Below are positions 34,444 through 46,727 of a DNA stretch of 64,000 bases, piece after piece. The DNA comes from Lineus longissimus (lineage: Eukaryota; Nemertea; Pilidiophora; Heteronemertea; Lineidae): NCBI RefSeq assembly GCF_910592395.1, contig NC_088309.1, positions 24,554,599-24,618,598 of the forward strand, in the 5' to 3' direction. The notes below the pieces were generated by a model that was given only the letters and a program-made list of their open reading frames with translations, did not search any database and was not told the origin of the DNA. Position 1 is the stretch's first letter. The number at the start of each line of letters is the position of its first letter. Position numbers and translations under genes: made by a program.

Positions 34444-37400
34444 TCACTCCTTGACGCCCAGCTCCTCTCTCAGCACCCTGATCCTTGACTTGACCGTGTC
34501 CCAATCAATATAAGCGCCCTCGAGAAACCTCTCCCCTGACTTTCCAATCTGGTATTCATTGCGCCCGTGCAAGATGCGAATATTATCGAACACCACGATG
34601 TTCCCTGGAATGAGAAGGCTCATAGTATAAGGAGGCTGAGTCTAGTTAGCAAGACATTCAGTCCTTCGCAGGCTATTCGTTTGTCCACAATGTAGCGCGG
34701 GAAAATGTTATGAAAGCGCTTAATACACTGGTCAGTAGAAGCGCTGTATAGCCCTATGTATAAAACACGCCATTGATAGCTAGTCATTAGTGACGCCTGT
34801 TGCCGACACCCTTTAGCATGTATAATGATACAACCTCGTCGATCAAGGACGCATCGGAATGTGGCAATTCAGAATTGACAACCCATGTTGCAGAACTAGA
34901 TCAATTTGGTGCCTATTTATCAACTAGGTCAATTGGGTAAATGAAACAGTAAATTGTGGTCCATTAATATAAAATGCCTTACTGTCATTCATGTTGAATA
35001 TATTTTTTCCTGATCAAAGGGTACGTCAGGTCGTGCCCAGCTAAAAGCATGGGAAACTGTGCCAACTGCCAATCATGGTGAATTATTGTTTTTTGGCAGG
35101 ATATGACATACCAGTGTTTACAATGAAAGAAAAGGCCTGACAGTTACTACATGACACCCTGCATCACTTAGGTTAATCAAAACTCATATAAAGCGAACTC
35201 CGCATTTTAAAGCTCGTTACGTCCCGAATGACCGTTGCCTGTCTTTTTCAATACCACAAAACAGATCCACCAAGAAAACACTGACTGGAAACAAATCAGC
35301 TTTCCGTCGCCAAGTGACGCCATCATTTGAGCAAACGCATTTACTCCTTTATTCAGTGCCAGATCCACTCGGGTCATATATACATGTATATCGTATCAAC
35401 TCGTCATGAAAGTGGTATACGTGTACATGCACATGCAGTGTAGTATTAACACCACAAGATAAAACCACCGAGAAAACCTTGATTAAAACAAAGTCAGTTT
35501 GTCTTGTCTTAGCTCTGTCGATTACCTTCTTTCAGTGTTAGATCTACTCTGTTCTTCGGGTCGTACATGATTTCATCCAGCATTTTCATACCCTCGTACA
35601 ATGGCTGCACCTTTTCCAGTGGGATATTCAGGAAGCTATCTCTCACTTGATTGTTGTAATGGATACCAAGAACATTGCCTTCGTAGTCCAATCTGTAGTT
35701 AAATATCAGTTTGAAAATCTTACCGTAAAGTTGAATATTGAAGAAGGCGAAGACGAAAAAGAATACTACTAGAATAAGATAGAAATGACATAATCATTTA
35801 CATATCAGCGTGTGGTGGAAGACACCCAGTATATGAAGCATGATAACTTCTTGGTCGCATCATCCTGACTCCGGTGGTTTTATATTTCCTTTAAATGTAC
35901 AAAAGAAGTATGAAGAAGGTTAAGCATGGTAAGTCCTGGAGATGAAGATATGGTTTGGCATAGACAGTATTGACACACCGTATACCTGTATTGCTCAAGG
36001 AGAGACTATCTCTTATTCCCTAGGCCACTTAGATCCCAGGAAGTGCTAGCTTGTCTATAGAGGAGGGACAAAAGCAGTGTTTCTTATAAATTTGAGAACG
36101 AACTCGAAGTGAATGAGCAACGCCTTTCGGGCTAACGTTATTTTGTTAATGTTGTGATAGGATTTTCTTTCTAAGTCATCATTGACGATATGCTTCACTT
36201 GAGTATGATTTTCGAATGAACTCTTTATTTACGATGCTTTTGACTTACTTAATAATTGGGTGTCTGTGAATCTTGTGATACTTATAATAGTCGACTCCCA
36301 TGTCATAGAAATCAACTAATGTGTCTGTTAGCACCTTATACAAGTCCGGCCTCTTTTCACGAAGTTGCGTAGCAGCGAACGACGCGTCAGCAAACTGGTT
36401 TTCGCCTCCCTTTGATGTGTTACGAACACAGTGTAACATTTGAATCTGCAACGAAAATACACGAGTATAACATTATGCTACATGTAATTGCGAAAATGCT
36501 CTCCTGGAATCAGACCTTGCGAGAGGAAGGTAAATGCTTTCACACTTTCAAACTTGGCACTTATCCATCTTTCAACCAACCTGATCAACGCTAAACCTAC
36601 TTTCACGCCGGTCATAGGCGATAAATCAAAAGCACAACCAATGTGCTTATGACCAAGTTTTGTTTCTAAATGTAACTCCAGCTCAGCCATTACACGATCA
36701 AGACTCTGTGGCTCCTCCACGTCAGTGTGCGGATGATAGGCCTACTTACCCCCGGTACGGAATTGTAAAAGGGCAGGTCGCAGTGTAATCCAAGCTTTTT
36801 GTTTGTATATGCAAGGTTGCTTGGATCCTGCTTGCTCTTCACAACAAACGTGTCACTGAAACATAAATTTACATCAAGCTAAATTTTCAGCTTATTTTTT
36901 TTTTCTAATCTCGACATACACGTACGGCAATGTACGGTCCACCCTTCCGAGGATTGGTAGAACGTGTATACCATTCCACAAGCATAGGCGATGTTGTAGA
37001 GACAGCCATAGATTTGTCAAATAGGCCCTATCACCCTAGACATAGATGTAGCACTTGCACCTACCCATAATTCGTCCTCCGAAGAAAGCACACACGAGCC
37101 CCAATCTGTTCCAATTGTCCTATCTCTCTTGGGGCATTTTGGATCATGGTCAGACCACATCTTTCCATCTCAAGCAGCCAGTCAAGAAACACGCGATCAT
37201 TGTTTATTATCTAAAATGAGTGACAGACTAGGTATCAAAGTGGGTATTTTTGTGTAGGCACCACCTGTCACATGATATTTGCCAGAGCTTTGACAACATG
37301 GACCAAGGTTCAATCCCGCGGTTAATTGGGGGAGCATAATCAATAGCAAACCAGTTAATCAATGTCAACAGATCAATTAAAGGGCCAATCTACATGTCAA

Positions 37401-38964
37401 CTATAAATATTATTTCGATTTTCACCGTATCCAGCAATTGTGATCCAATGGTCACTAATAGCAAATGGCAAATTGTTAGAGAAAGCCCACTTGTGAAAAA
37501 GGCTGAATTATGGGAATGTCTGATTTTGTCAATATGTATGTATCCGCACAAGAGGTATCCTGGTGGGCAGAACTGAAATAGCTGTCAAGAATCATTTTCC
37601 CGTGGGATTGGGTTCACGAGCGGAGTGATTATAGCCCTAACATGCTAAATGAACTCTGACCACAAAATGTGCCTCTGAGAGCGTCCAAACACGATTACTA
37701 GTGTTGATAGTTGGCACGTTGTTCAACACTGTGAAATACAATCCTTTTTCTTTTTGGAGGAGTTATACAGTCTTCATGGGAGCAATTTTTGTTCGAAAAA
37801 CCACACGTCTCATTGAAATCATGAGCCGCCCATTTACTGCATGCCGCAGAAATTTCACTGGCGTTCGAAATTCTTCAACACATGGTACATGAGAGCCGAG
37901 CTTTAATAGAAATCTAATAAGATGAGACTTGTACATTTGCGCCCGCGTCTTAACTTACGTCCAAAAAGTCATATTTCCTCATTTTGTCTTTATGTTCAGC
38001 ACCCCACATTTGATGTTTAACACCATACGTGTCAACGCGCCGGGACTGCGCTTCTTGGCTAAAACTCCTCTCCCTTAGAAATTCGGATGGATAGGGGCTG
38101 ACATGGCCGTCGGGCCATGCGATCTCTATACCCTTGCCATCCTGTACGACCTGAAAGATGAAGCATAGCTACCGGTAGTTCGCACGGACGTGACAAGATG
38201 AATGGCACTTGTTGTAAACGTACGGTAGATAGATAATTAGTGAACGAGGCAATAGAATGCAGTCTAGTGCGAATACGACGATGGAAAACAACAGCTCTGA
38301 AGTGCAGCTGACATCAGGTAAAGTGGTACATTTAATATAACTCCTACCGTGTACCAAGAATACAGTAGGCAGTGCGCAGTAATGCAGATTGGGGCAATAA
38401 TCGTACCAGGGCTATCACTGTACCAGCATTACCTCATACATGTGCGTGTGTATATATGTAGGCCTGTATCATCAATCTGGAATGACTGCCTGACAGCTGG
38501 TAGATTTGCATACATGTTTGTGGTGGCATGAGTTGACGGCCTACCTTAGCATGTGATGGCTTTATGTTGATGTCCAAGTCCATCATCAGCACTTGTCGAG
38601 AGAGTGTACTGGGATGCCAACACCGAGGGCATTGGCAGTTATCCCTCAGGTAGACGTACGGAAGCTGATACGTCTTCCCATCAGCATAGGTAATGCAAAG
38701 TCGCGAGTTGGAGTTGCTCATGGCTACATCTTGTACAAGATCACTGCTTCCAGTGGAAGCCGTCTCGTGCGTTTGCGAGTGTTGGCATCTAATTCCGCTG
38801 CCGTACGTCCCGTGGGCTCCGGATACTGCGTGTGATTCTGTCCTCAACGAAGCAACTGGTAGAGTCCTTAAGGTGTTTGTAGTAATCCGTCTTGAGGACT
38901 GTCGGAAAAGATTGCAAACGCTCCTTCCGCCAGAGCGGAGGAGAAGCAAGCCCTGAGTTGCCAT
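34444..38964 (-). CDS. Gamma-butyrobetaine dioxygenase-like 2-oxoglutarate oxygenase
   Basis: Seven exons: 38964-38545, 38150-37959, 37210-37065, 36855-36750, 36445-36249, 35692-35526 and 34604-34444. All junctions are canonical and in phase; product 462 residues. Residues 1-45 are Arg/Ser/Leu-rich without acids until about 43, like a mitochondrial targeting peptide. An N-terminal zinc domain follows: C110, C112, C115 (RDNCQCPRC) and probably H156, the BBOX1 set. The catalytic jelly-roll has the iron ligands H277 and D279 (LGLHCDLP) and H422 (ILHGRN), with the 2-oxoglutarate Arg R435 thirteen residues later, the same spacing as in BBOX1. Such enzymes hydroxylate gamma-butyrobetaine to carnitine, or trimethyllysine one step earlier. 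The zinc motif favours BBOX; the leader is more like TMLHE, and length exceeds BBOX1 (387). The gene looks intact; the exact substrate is open. Confidence 0.9.
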
Positions 38965-41460
38965 GTTTCAAGCTGTTTTAGTGGTTGGTAGAATACCAGG
39001 CCTACTAATATACTGGTAGTGGTCGGCCTCTTGCGTCAAAACAAGTAATCAGGCCAACCTGAATGCACAGGCGATGTGGCATGATGAATTCCGTACAATA
39101 ATATCTCGCGTATTGATTGTATAAACCCATAGAGTGTTTGACCTCAGTTCGTATTGGTAGCCTTTCAATACGAATATCAGGACTAAGTACTGTTAGATCC
39201 TAATGTCGCTTATTGTGAGAGCAAAACAGCGCCAATTCCAAACTCCAACTGAGCTGGTATCTGAAGCAGCGAAGACATCTATAAACGGCGGTAACGTGAC
39301 GACTATGCCTAGCGACTTCGCTATACAAACATGCCAATTGCTGCATTGACAAGTTGCTACAGGACCAATTTCAGGCCTCCTGGGGGCGAAGCTATGCCTA
39401 TCGAGAGATACGTAAAAAATCTTCGTCCAATTTCCTATTTTAGACTGATCAACACTCTTTTGTTGGAACTAAGATTCACTACAGTTTCAAGTTTGCCATG
39501 CTTGCCCACCGAAATGTATGCTCCAACTGAACAAGGGCACCAGGCCGTAAGAATTTATCGATGGCATAAACTTGAGTCTGGTGTATCTTGAAACGAACGT
39601 TTTGAATATTTGGTTTTTGTATCGGGCATATATGACGCTTAGCGAGTAGCCTTAAATTCAATAGTGCCACATTTTTAAAGTTGTATTTCCGTACTCTCGA
39701 TAAGAAATCTGTTTGAAAATGTAAACAAATATCCGCAAAACTTTTAATCCTTCCTTAAACTGTCCGAGAAATCTGTACTTCTGTGTCGATGCCTTGACGT
39801 CCGTGATAAGAGATAGAATGTTGTTTGAAAATTTTTCTAAATTGCATTGTATCTTATACATTTGTATGCCGTAATAAAAAGTATTCCTAACACGTTTGTC
39901 AATAACTATAATGCATTTTATTGTTTTATTAATATTTAACATAACGATACCGATATGTTTACAAAATAAAGACATTCGTGCAGAACACTATCATCATGGC
40001 CTGCAGAAATTCGCAAGGTACATGTACTTGATGCCATGGGATATTCATTGTTTCCCCGGAACTATGAGGTTAAAGGGGGACTATAGACATGAGCGAGGAT
40101 CGGGCTCTGAAAATTAGTTGTCTCAAGCTGACTCATTTGCAAATTAGAGAACTGGGTCTTGTTTTGGGCTTACATCAGTGAGTGCACCGATGTATACTGT
40201 AAGAAAGGAGACTAACCTATCGACAACTTCGTACAACTTAATCTGGCCCACCTGGCTCATTCCTGTAGTCCCCCTTCAAATCTATACTGGATGATAGTCC
40301 AATCTGCATATTAATAATAGTAATTACAATGGTTTGTTAACAACTATAAGCTGACACGTAATGTATATACAGCCTATAAAAAGCGTCGAGAATCATGATG
40401 ACGACGTAGACTTGAAAGGCACAGTTACATGTACTATCCTAAAACAAAATAGACGCCCGAAAAACAGTTCTGTTACCGAACTAGAAATATTGGTGGTCCC
40501 ACCACGAGTTTGTCTGGTGTGACAACCATTATGGTCGGTATCGCTCAAACTGAACCGTCCCCTGAAATATGTTTGTGACATCTTTTTAGCTGCTTTTTTC
40601 ATTTTGGCCTTTTTGTTCCCCCGTGCATGGCCATGTGGAGTGGGTGTATTTACAACATAAGTTCAAGGTGTCCAATACACTGAACACAAATGTTGCTGCA
40701 CGCATTTTCTGGTTTCAAAACTCGACATTGGAATTATAGTTGTAGAAGTTGATACCTTACTGTCGGTATTTTCGGCGAATTTGGATAGATGGAAGCATAG
40801 TTGAAAACATCGACTTCTGACTAACCATGGATCACATTGGATCATAATGATGTTATAAATCAAGAATTACATGCTGATTTAAAGCAGTTAAACAAACTGG
40901 AGGTATTTTTGACTCACTAAACGCAGCCGAGGTTGGGTGTAATGACATCTCCACCCAAGCTGTGTTTGGTGAGACAACCAATGACAATGAGGTATCAATA
41001 TCTATTCTGAAACACCTCAAACCTGCTTCATTCATAATCTTCTGTTTTTGCCCCAAGGATGGTACTAATTTAATATGGTTTTTGTTTGATCAAAACCTCT
41101 GTGATCAAAACGAGGCTATGTATGTAATACACTATGCTAAAAATGAAATGTTGTAACCAAGGTGTTTTACGAATAGATCCGGTGGTCTCACATGATAAAA
41201 ATCTCCCACTGAACCGAGCGGATCAGCTGAACGTTTAAGTCGTTATCAGTTCTGCCGTGCGACGGCGCTGTGTCTTCTCGCATCAAGAAATGACATCATG
41301 CCCGGAGGGTAGAAACCTGGGAATCGAAAATGCATAAAAACCTGAACAAGAAATATGAAATGTAAATTCAAGTGACTGAGACAGGTGGAATTAACGTGGA
41401 TTGAGATGAATTCAGCGGAAGTGCACGTGAAGATGACCCGATGATCGTCGAGAGACTGTT
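38965..41460. other. Intergenic, no gene seen
   Basis: Upstream flank of the BBOX-like gene. Several frames of 60-105 codons occur on both strands without motifs or convincing splice context, in AT-rich sequence. No promoter element could be assigned. Confidence 0.45.
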
Positions 41461-41468
41461 TTTGTGTG

Positions 41469-41545
41469 GGGCAGCGGTATGCGCAGTGGAAGAGCGTTGG
41501 CAGCATGCTCGGGAGGTCATGGGTTTGATGTGACATTGGGCCGAT
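41469..41545 (+). repeat. tRNA-derived SINE head
   Basis: GCGCAGTGGAAGAGCGTTGG resembles a D-arm/A-box and GGTCATGGGTTTGATG a degenerate B-box and T-arm, spaced as in a tRNA. The acceptor ends do not pair well and the B-box deviates from GGTTCGANTCC, so it is not a functional tRNA gene. It fits a decayed SINE head. Confidence 0.55.
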
Positions 41546-41786
41546 TCACTACTTGCTTCACCTCTACGATGCTGTTCCCCTGTCATGTTTTGCTCCGGAG
41601 ATTACTTGGATGATTGCGAATCGCCTAAAGTTATGAATGATGTGCCTGATATTACTGTGATGGTGATGAGAGAATGTAAATGATTGAATGATGTAACGAT
41701 GGTCATGATTGATAGAATGATTGATGGATGGAGTAGTAATGGCCATGAAACACTTCAAACTCCGTTCTAAGAAGTCGCAGATCAGG

Positions 41787-41935
41787 CCCGTTTGCTCAAT
41801 CGGTGTTAGCAGTAACGCTAGTTTACATGTAAGTCCCGGCCTAATGCAACTACTGTAAATGAAACTTACTGATGTAGATAATGCTTAGTTGAGCTAACGA
41901 TGGCGTTTGTCTCCAGCGCCGATTGAGCAACCGGG
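41787..41935. repeat. MITE-like element with terminal inverted repeats
   Basis: About 150 bp bounded by CCCGTTTGCTCAATCGGTG and, inverted, CCCGGTTGCTCAATCGGCG (17 of 19 match). Internal sequence also shows loose inverted similarity (GTTAGC motifs). No coding capacity and no clear target-site duplication. Confidence 0.6.
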
Positions 41936-42149
41936 TCTTGGCTTACAACTTTGACCTCTTGGAAATGAATTTATAGTTCACAATGTACATGCCTGCTGTG
42001 TCAAGCGAGCTGCAAGGGAATTTTTACAATATTATGTAACTCGGCAATCTCAATGATTTAGTGATGTGAAAATTTGTATTTAGGTTGGAAGGAGTTTGCA
42101 GGTTTTGTCAACCCGCCGTCTACCTGCAGGGAACAACACAGTCCACTCG

Positions 42150-42506
42150 CTTAATACAACATGCATGGATTGAAATGAAATTTGATAGCCAGTCGTGTAC
42201 CAGGAAAAGATGGGCATAAATGAAGGGCTGGAGCATGCTTCAGACAACAACGGCTTACTTAACTGTGCGGTCATAGTATGAATGGATTGAGATGAACCTA
42301 GTTTTTTAAAAGATGGGTCAAACCAAGAATTAACAAGACTATTTATTAATTCTTGGTATAACGAGATGCTGAAACATGCTTCAGACACCAACGGCTCACT
42401 TAGATAGATATGAAGTCATTGACTGATATGAACCGTTGACGGTGATACCTATTCATCAAATGGGTAAAATGAGAGGCTGCAACGTTTTTTAGGCACCAAC
42501 GACTCG
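42150..42506. repeat. Tandem repeat, 108 bp unit, about three copies
   Basis: Units start at 42150, 42258 and 42399 (each with CTTA), with a further partial unit from 42507 and probably a decayed one before 42150. Units 1 and 3 are 108 bp. Unit 2 is 141 bp because of a ~33 bp insertion that is itself an inverted repeat (42322-42357). Shared core near the unit end: CATGCTTCAGACA, then CAACGGCT. Confidence 0.7.
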
Positions 42507-42509
42507 CGT

Positions 42510-44335
42510 AACTTAACAATACGAGATTGTTATTCCTCTGAGTTTTGACCGATAAATATTCTATCCTATTAAAGTCATGAAGTGGCTTTCGAATATTTAC
42601 AGCAACAGAATCGTGTTAAGAACATCTCCACTACATTATCACCACAAACGTACAAGGCATGCTGAATTTCATAATGTAAATCAACATTCCTGTTTGGATA
42701 TCATGCTCATGGCATGCCTTATACAAGATGTTTACACCAAGGTTACAAAAAATATCAGTAATACGTGTAAACCCGCCACCAGGAAACACAAAACACGTCA
42801 TGCGATACCGAGCAATGAAGTGCCTCGGACCAATCAGACGCTGTGGAAAGGGTAGAAATATGAAAGCAATACTTTATCCCAAGCAACCTGCAGGCACCAT
42901 CTAGTCCAGTTATGCTAAAAAGTACAGAATTCTTTTTTGGATTGGCGTAATTTTCTTCTAACCTTTTGAGAACTGAGGCTGTCGTGCAATTTCTACTAAA
43001 GTTGTTAATTAGCGAGTTTCGATTTCTTGTATGACGTACATTTACGGTATAGTTGAGCTCAGGGTGGTTCAAAATCACAACTGTCACGTTATCCTTAACG
43101 GTTACGTTACATGTAAGTATACTTAAGGAAGTTATCTTTTTCAGTTAATCCAATTAGAATTTTGACGCTAAGACTTAACGGCTCCGTTAAAACTATGGTT
43201 TTGAACAACTCAGCCCTAATACGTTACAATCTGAACGCAGTGGTCTAGCCAAGTCATGAAAAAAGAAGTATATACCTAACAGGAAGACAAATTAACTGTG
43301 ATTTAAAAACAATTACCGTACCTTGCAATATATAGGGGAGGTCTACATATACACTGTCACTCCACCTCACGTGAGAACGTCTCCTTTCCTCTATCTCATA
43401 TTCTGAATTTAATCAGATCTCAACTCAACTCAATATATCATATTGGAAGGCAGCAGGTTTATAGATTCTACCTCCATCTTTATTTAATGAAATGATGACA
43501 TGATGAACATGTCATCTCGACGAACTTAATTGAACGAAGGATTATGCACATATCGAAAAGATTATACCTTTGGAGATTGTTCTGAGCGACGAATCCACCA
43601 TTGCGTTTTTGGCTTGCGATGGATGACAGACTTGCGATAGGGATGCCGTATCAGGTTGCTGTTCTAACGGAGATATATCATGTAACATGAAGCAGCTCTG
43701 GTCTGTATCGCTAGATTTCGGCTCTTTTATCGCAGATGTATCCCCCGCTTAATGTGTAGTGACCATACACATCACATCCGATCGAAACCCAAAAATCGTA
43801 AAGAAAATCGCAATGGTGAATTCCTTTATATACGCTTGCACATAGCTAGCCTCAGTCATAAAAAGGTTTTTACTTTTATATTATGAACAACATACCATGC
43901 AGGTTTAAGTTGCACTAAAATGGTCAAAATACTTGTCTTATGAACACGTGTTCTGTGCACCAGTGTTGCTCCGACATGGAAATAGCTTTTGGTCTGACAC
44001 TATTCTTTTCCCAACGGACTACATGCTTGAAAACCTGAAAATGCCAATAAGAACTTATCATCTGCCAAAGCAACTTCATTAAACATGTAAAAAATGTCAT
44101 CAGAATGTGTGTTAGTCACACATTTCGACATAAGCCAGACCAAGTATACTCGAAAAACGTTTCCTGCGTTTATGATCTACATGTATATGGAATGATACGT
44201 TATATTTAACAACACACATTTAACTCTAAACATATTATTTCCCGGTATGTTTTTCACTAACTTTTTACGACGAATCTATTATTGCCTTGAAAACTAAGCT
44301 TCACTTTATCTTTATGAGCGATAGGAACCACTTTC
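42510..44335. other. Intergenic, no gene seen
   Basis: Between the tandem repeat and the 3' end of the GPCR gene. Short frames (up to 110 codons) have no recognisable domain. Part of it is probably the 3' UTR of the GPCR, but I saw no clear poly(A) signal. Confidence 0.4.
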
Positions 44336-46609
44336 CTAACGCTCAACTTGGTTCACCATACGCGTGTAATTATTGTGCTTGGCAAGAACATCGTTGCTGG
44401 AATGCCCACTATTCCCGGGCGGCGTAATGGCCATTTCAACCAAATCTGGCGCATATGCACTGTATTTAGAAGTTGTCCGGCTGATTTCTGTGTTCATTGT
44501 GAGACTCACACTTGAATCAAAATCTCTGTGGCGAGGCACTTCGTCTACGCATGGACATCTACCGCAGATCCTCCGCATGCACTTAGCATTCGCATTGAAG
44601 AGTAGAAAAATATAAGAGTTTGTAACTGAATTTGTCGTGGTCACTGCGCCCAACAGTCCCCAGACTGTGGGCGTCATCATGGAGGCCCAGTCGCCATAGT
44701 TCATGATCATCTCAGCTACATAATATGGGGTACTGCAGATTATAAAGTTCAGAACAATAACTATGGTCATCTTGAGCGTTTTGACCTTAGCCTTTGGCAG
44801 GGAGGAGGATTGAGTACTTTGTAAATGCACTTTACCGGGCTTTATGCTCTGTTTCTTACACCCCTTCCCCTCTTTTACCTTCTCTGCTATTTTGAAAAAT
44901 ATTCTGATGTAGCATATGCCTATGATAAACAAGGGTAGAAAAAAGTTGACCACAAAAATGAACGTCAGGTAAGCTTGTCTATGTATTATTGGGTTGTCCT
45001 TGAACAGAGATCGGCATATTTCCTCCTCAATGATGACAGTCGCGTTGGATGTTTCGTTGGTCGTGTTGACTTCGACTTGGTAGGTCGAGAAGATGTAAAG
45101 CTGAGGCGTTGAGAAGACTCCGGCAAGACCCCATCCCACTCCAGCCATCTTCCATACCTGCAATAGAAAGCGCAGCTGCTCAAACCACGAGACGATATAT
45201 ACGGCTGCCAAAGATGAAATCACTTGACAATGAAAAAAGCGCCTTTCTGAAAAGTGTTGTATATGGAACGCCCAGCGCTAGCAGCGGTTATATCCACACT
45301 CAAATATCACACAATCTGGCGCAAGTAGCACGTTTTGGGATTTCTTATCAATGTTGAGAGGCCCGCAGAGACAATTTAATCTTTATCTTTGAGTCTTCTA
45401 TACTGTCAAATGTGTTGTCACTTCAGCTAGTTCTTGGATGATAACAGATGAGACACAGACATACATGGGAAATAGTGATAGATGGGGAATAGTGACAGAT
45501 GTTGCATTGGTCCTCAGTCATCTTATCGGGAATGAACTGGCGATGACTCTCCATATGCTTTCAATTTTCACAACTTCAAGTCCTATCAATAAACTGAGCA
45601 AAAATTCACTTCAAAGTCATTCAGATCATATGTTAAAACTCTTGTATCCAATAACAGTAACCATGTTTCTGGCATTCATTTCATTAACTGTTTTAACATG
45701 TTTCAAATGTAACGCAAGATAAAGGCAAATGATGACGTTTGAAAGCGTTTTCACTAACTGAATCCGACTCTTTTAGATGAGTAGTTTTTTTCCATTTTCA
45801 CCAATTGAATTGATCTTGTGAGTCTTAAGTTAACAACAAAATAGCTTTAATATATGAATTAATGGGACTGGCACCTAGATCATAAAGGAATAAACATTAT
45901 TGTATTAATATAAGATTGTCTCTTTCAGGGAGGATTTATCGTGACACTAGACAGACTGAAACAAAACACCATTCGTAGAGAAAATCAAAATATTACTTGA
46001 GGAGAATAGAATGGCCAACCTTTATGGCGATTTAAACGATGCTTTACCTAAAATTAAGAAGTCAATGATAATAATGATGATCTACCTTAATGTTTATTCC
46101 TATGAGATTGAATGCATTGAAATAATGATACTTACTGCGAATGGTTCCTTGAGTGGGGCCCGAATGGCCTGGTGGCGATCAATCCCGATGACAACAAGAA
46201 TATAATTACTGGCCATGATAGAAAACGTCTGGAGGAACTTGAATATCTTACAGAAACCATTCCCAGCTAACCAGTTGGGATTTCCCATGAATTCCCAAAT
46301 AATCTGTCCGAGGGATGCTAACCAGAGAACGAGGACATCCGAAACTGTCAGATGCATTATCATGGTATTGACCCGAGATTTCCTCCGAGTGTTGTACCAC
46401 ATCCAGAGACAGACCCCAAAACAGCCAATAGTTCCAATCACAACACAAACTATTAGTACGTTTATGCGCAGTCCTCGGTTCCATTCTAAGTCAGCAACGG
46501 AATGCGCCTGGGAGTGAGAATCGGGTTCTGAGTGCCTCGTCACAAGTTGTTGCGTTAACAAAAGTGGTGTCGTAATGTTGGTGTAATCGCTTGTCGTTAA
46601 TTCCGCCAT
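44336..46609 (-). CDS. Class A (rhodopsin-type) neuropeptide-like GPCR
   Basis: Two coding exons: 46609-46136 and 45157-44336, joined in phase 0 (GCA|GTAAGT, TATTGCAG|GTA). Product 431 residues with seven membrane segments: TM1 about 49-71, TM2 82-102, TM3 118-142, TM4 159-180, TM5 219-245, TM6 286-310 and TM7 322-346. The N-terminus has Asn-linked sites (N11). C120 and C206 are the expected extracellular disulphide. D91 (2.50) and R145 (DRH, 3.50) are kept. The TM6 block TLKMTIVIVLNFIIC and the DRHQAI motif resemble GnRH/AKH/corazonin and vasopressin-oxytocin receptors; the ligand is not known. Oddities: the TM1 Asn is C63, the TM6 CWxP is CSTP (299-302), and NPxxY is NSYIF (338-342). The tail CMRRICGRCPC may be palmitoylated. 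An acceptor at 46728 suggests an intron in the 5' UTR. Confidence 0.85.
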
Positions 46610-46727
46610 GGTGTTGGTACGTCATCAACGTCTGTCCGTTGATTCAGAGTATGGCGGCCATAGAGTACAGTTATAACTGCGGTTGCAGGCGCTTGCTTTT
46701 TGTCCTCCGCTGAGAGTGGCCCCCTAC
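46610..46727 (-). other. 5' UTR part of the GPCR first coding exon
   Basis: The minus strand reads ATCGTTTCAG|GTAGGGGG just upstream of the ATG, a good acceptor. This suggests at least one non-coding exon further up (higher coordinates); it was not located. Confidence 0.4.

Noticed and set aside
37300-37330. B-box-like GGTTCAATCCC as sign of a tRNA
   Set aside because: No matching A-box or cloverleaf upstream.
41469-41545. A functional tRNA gene
   Set aside because: Acceptor ends do not pair, and the T-arm/B-box is degenerate; better explained as a SINE head.
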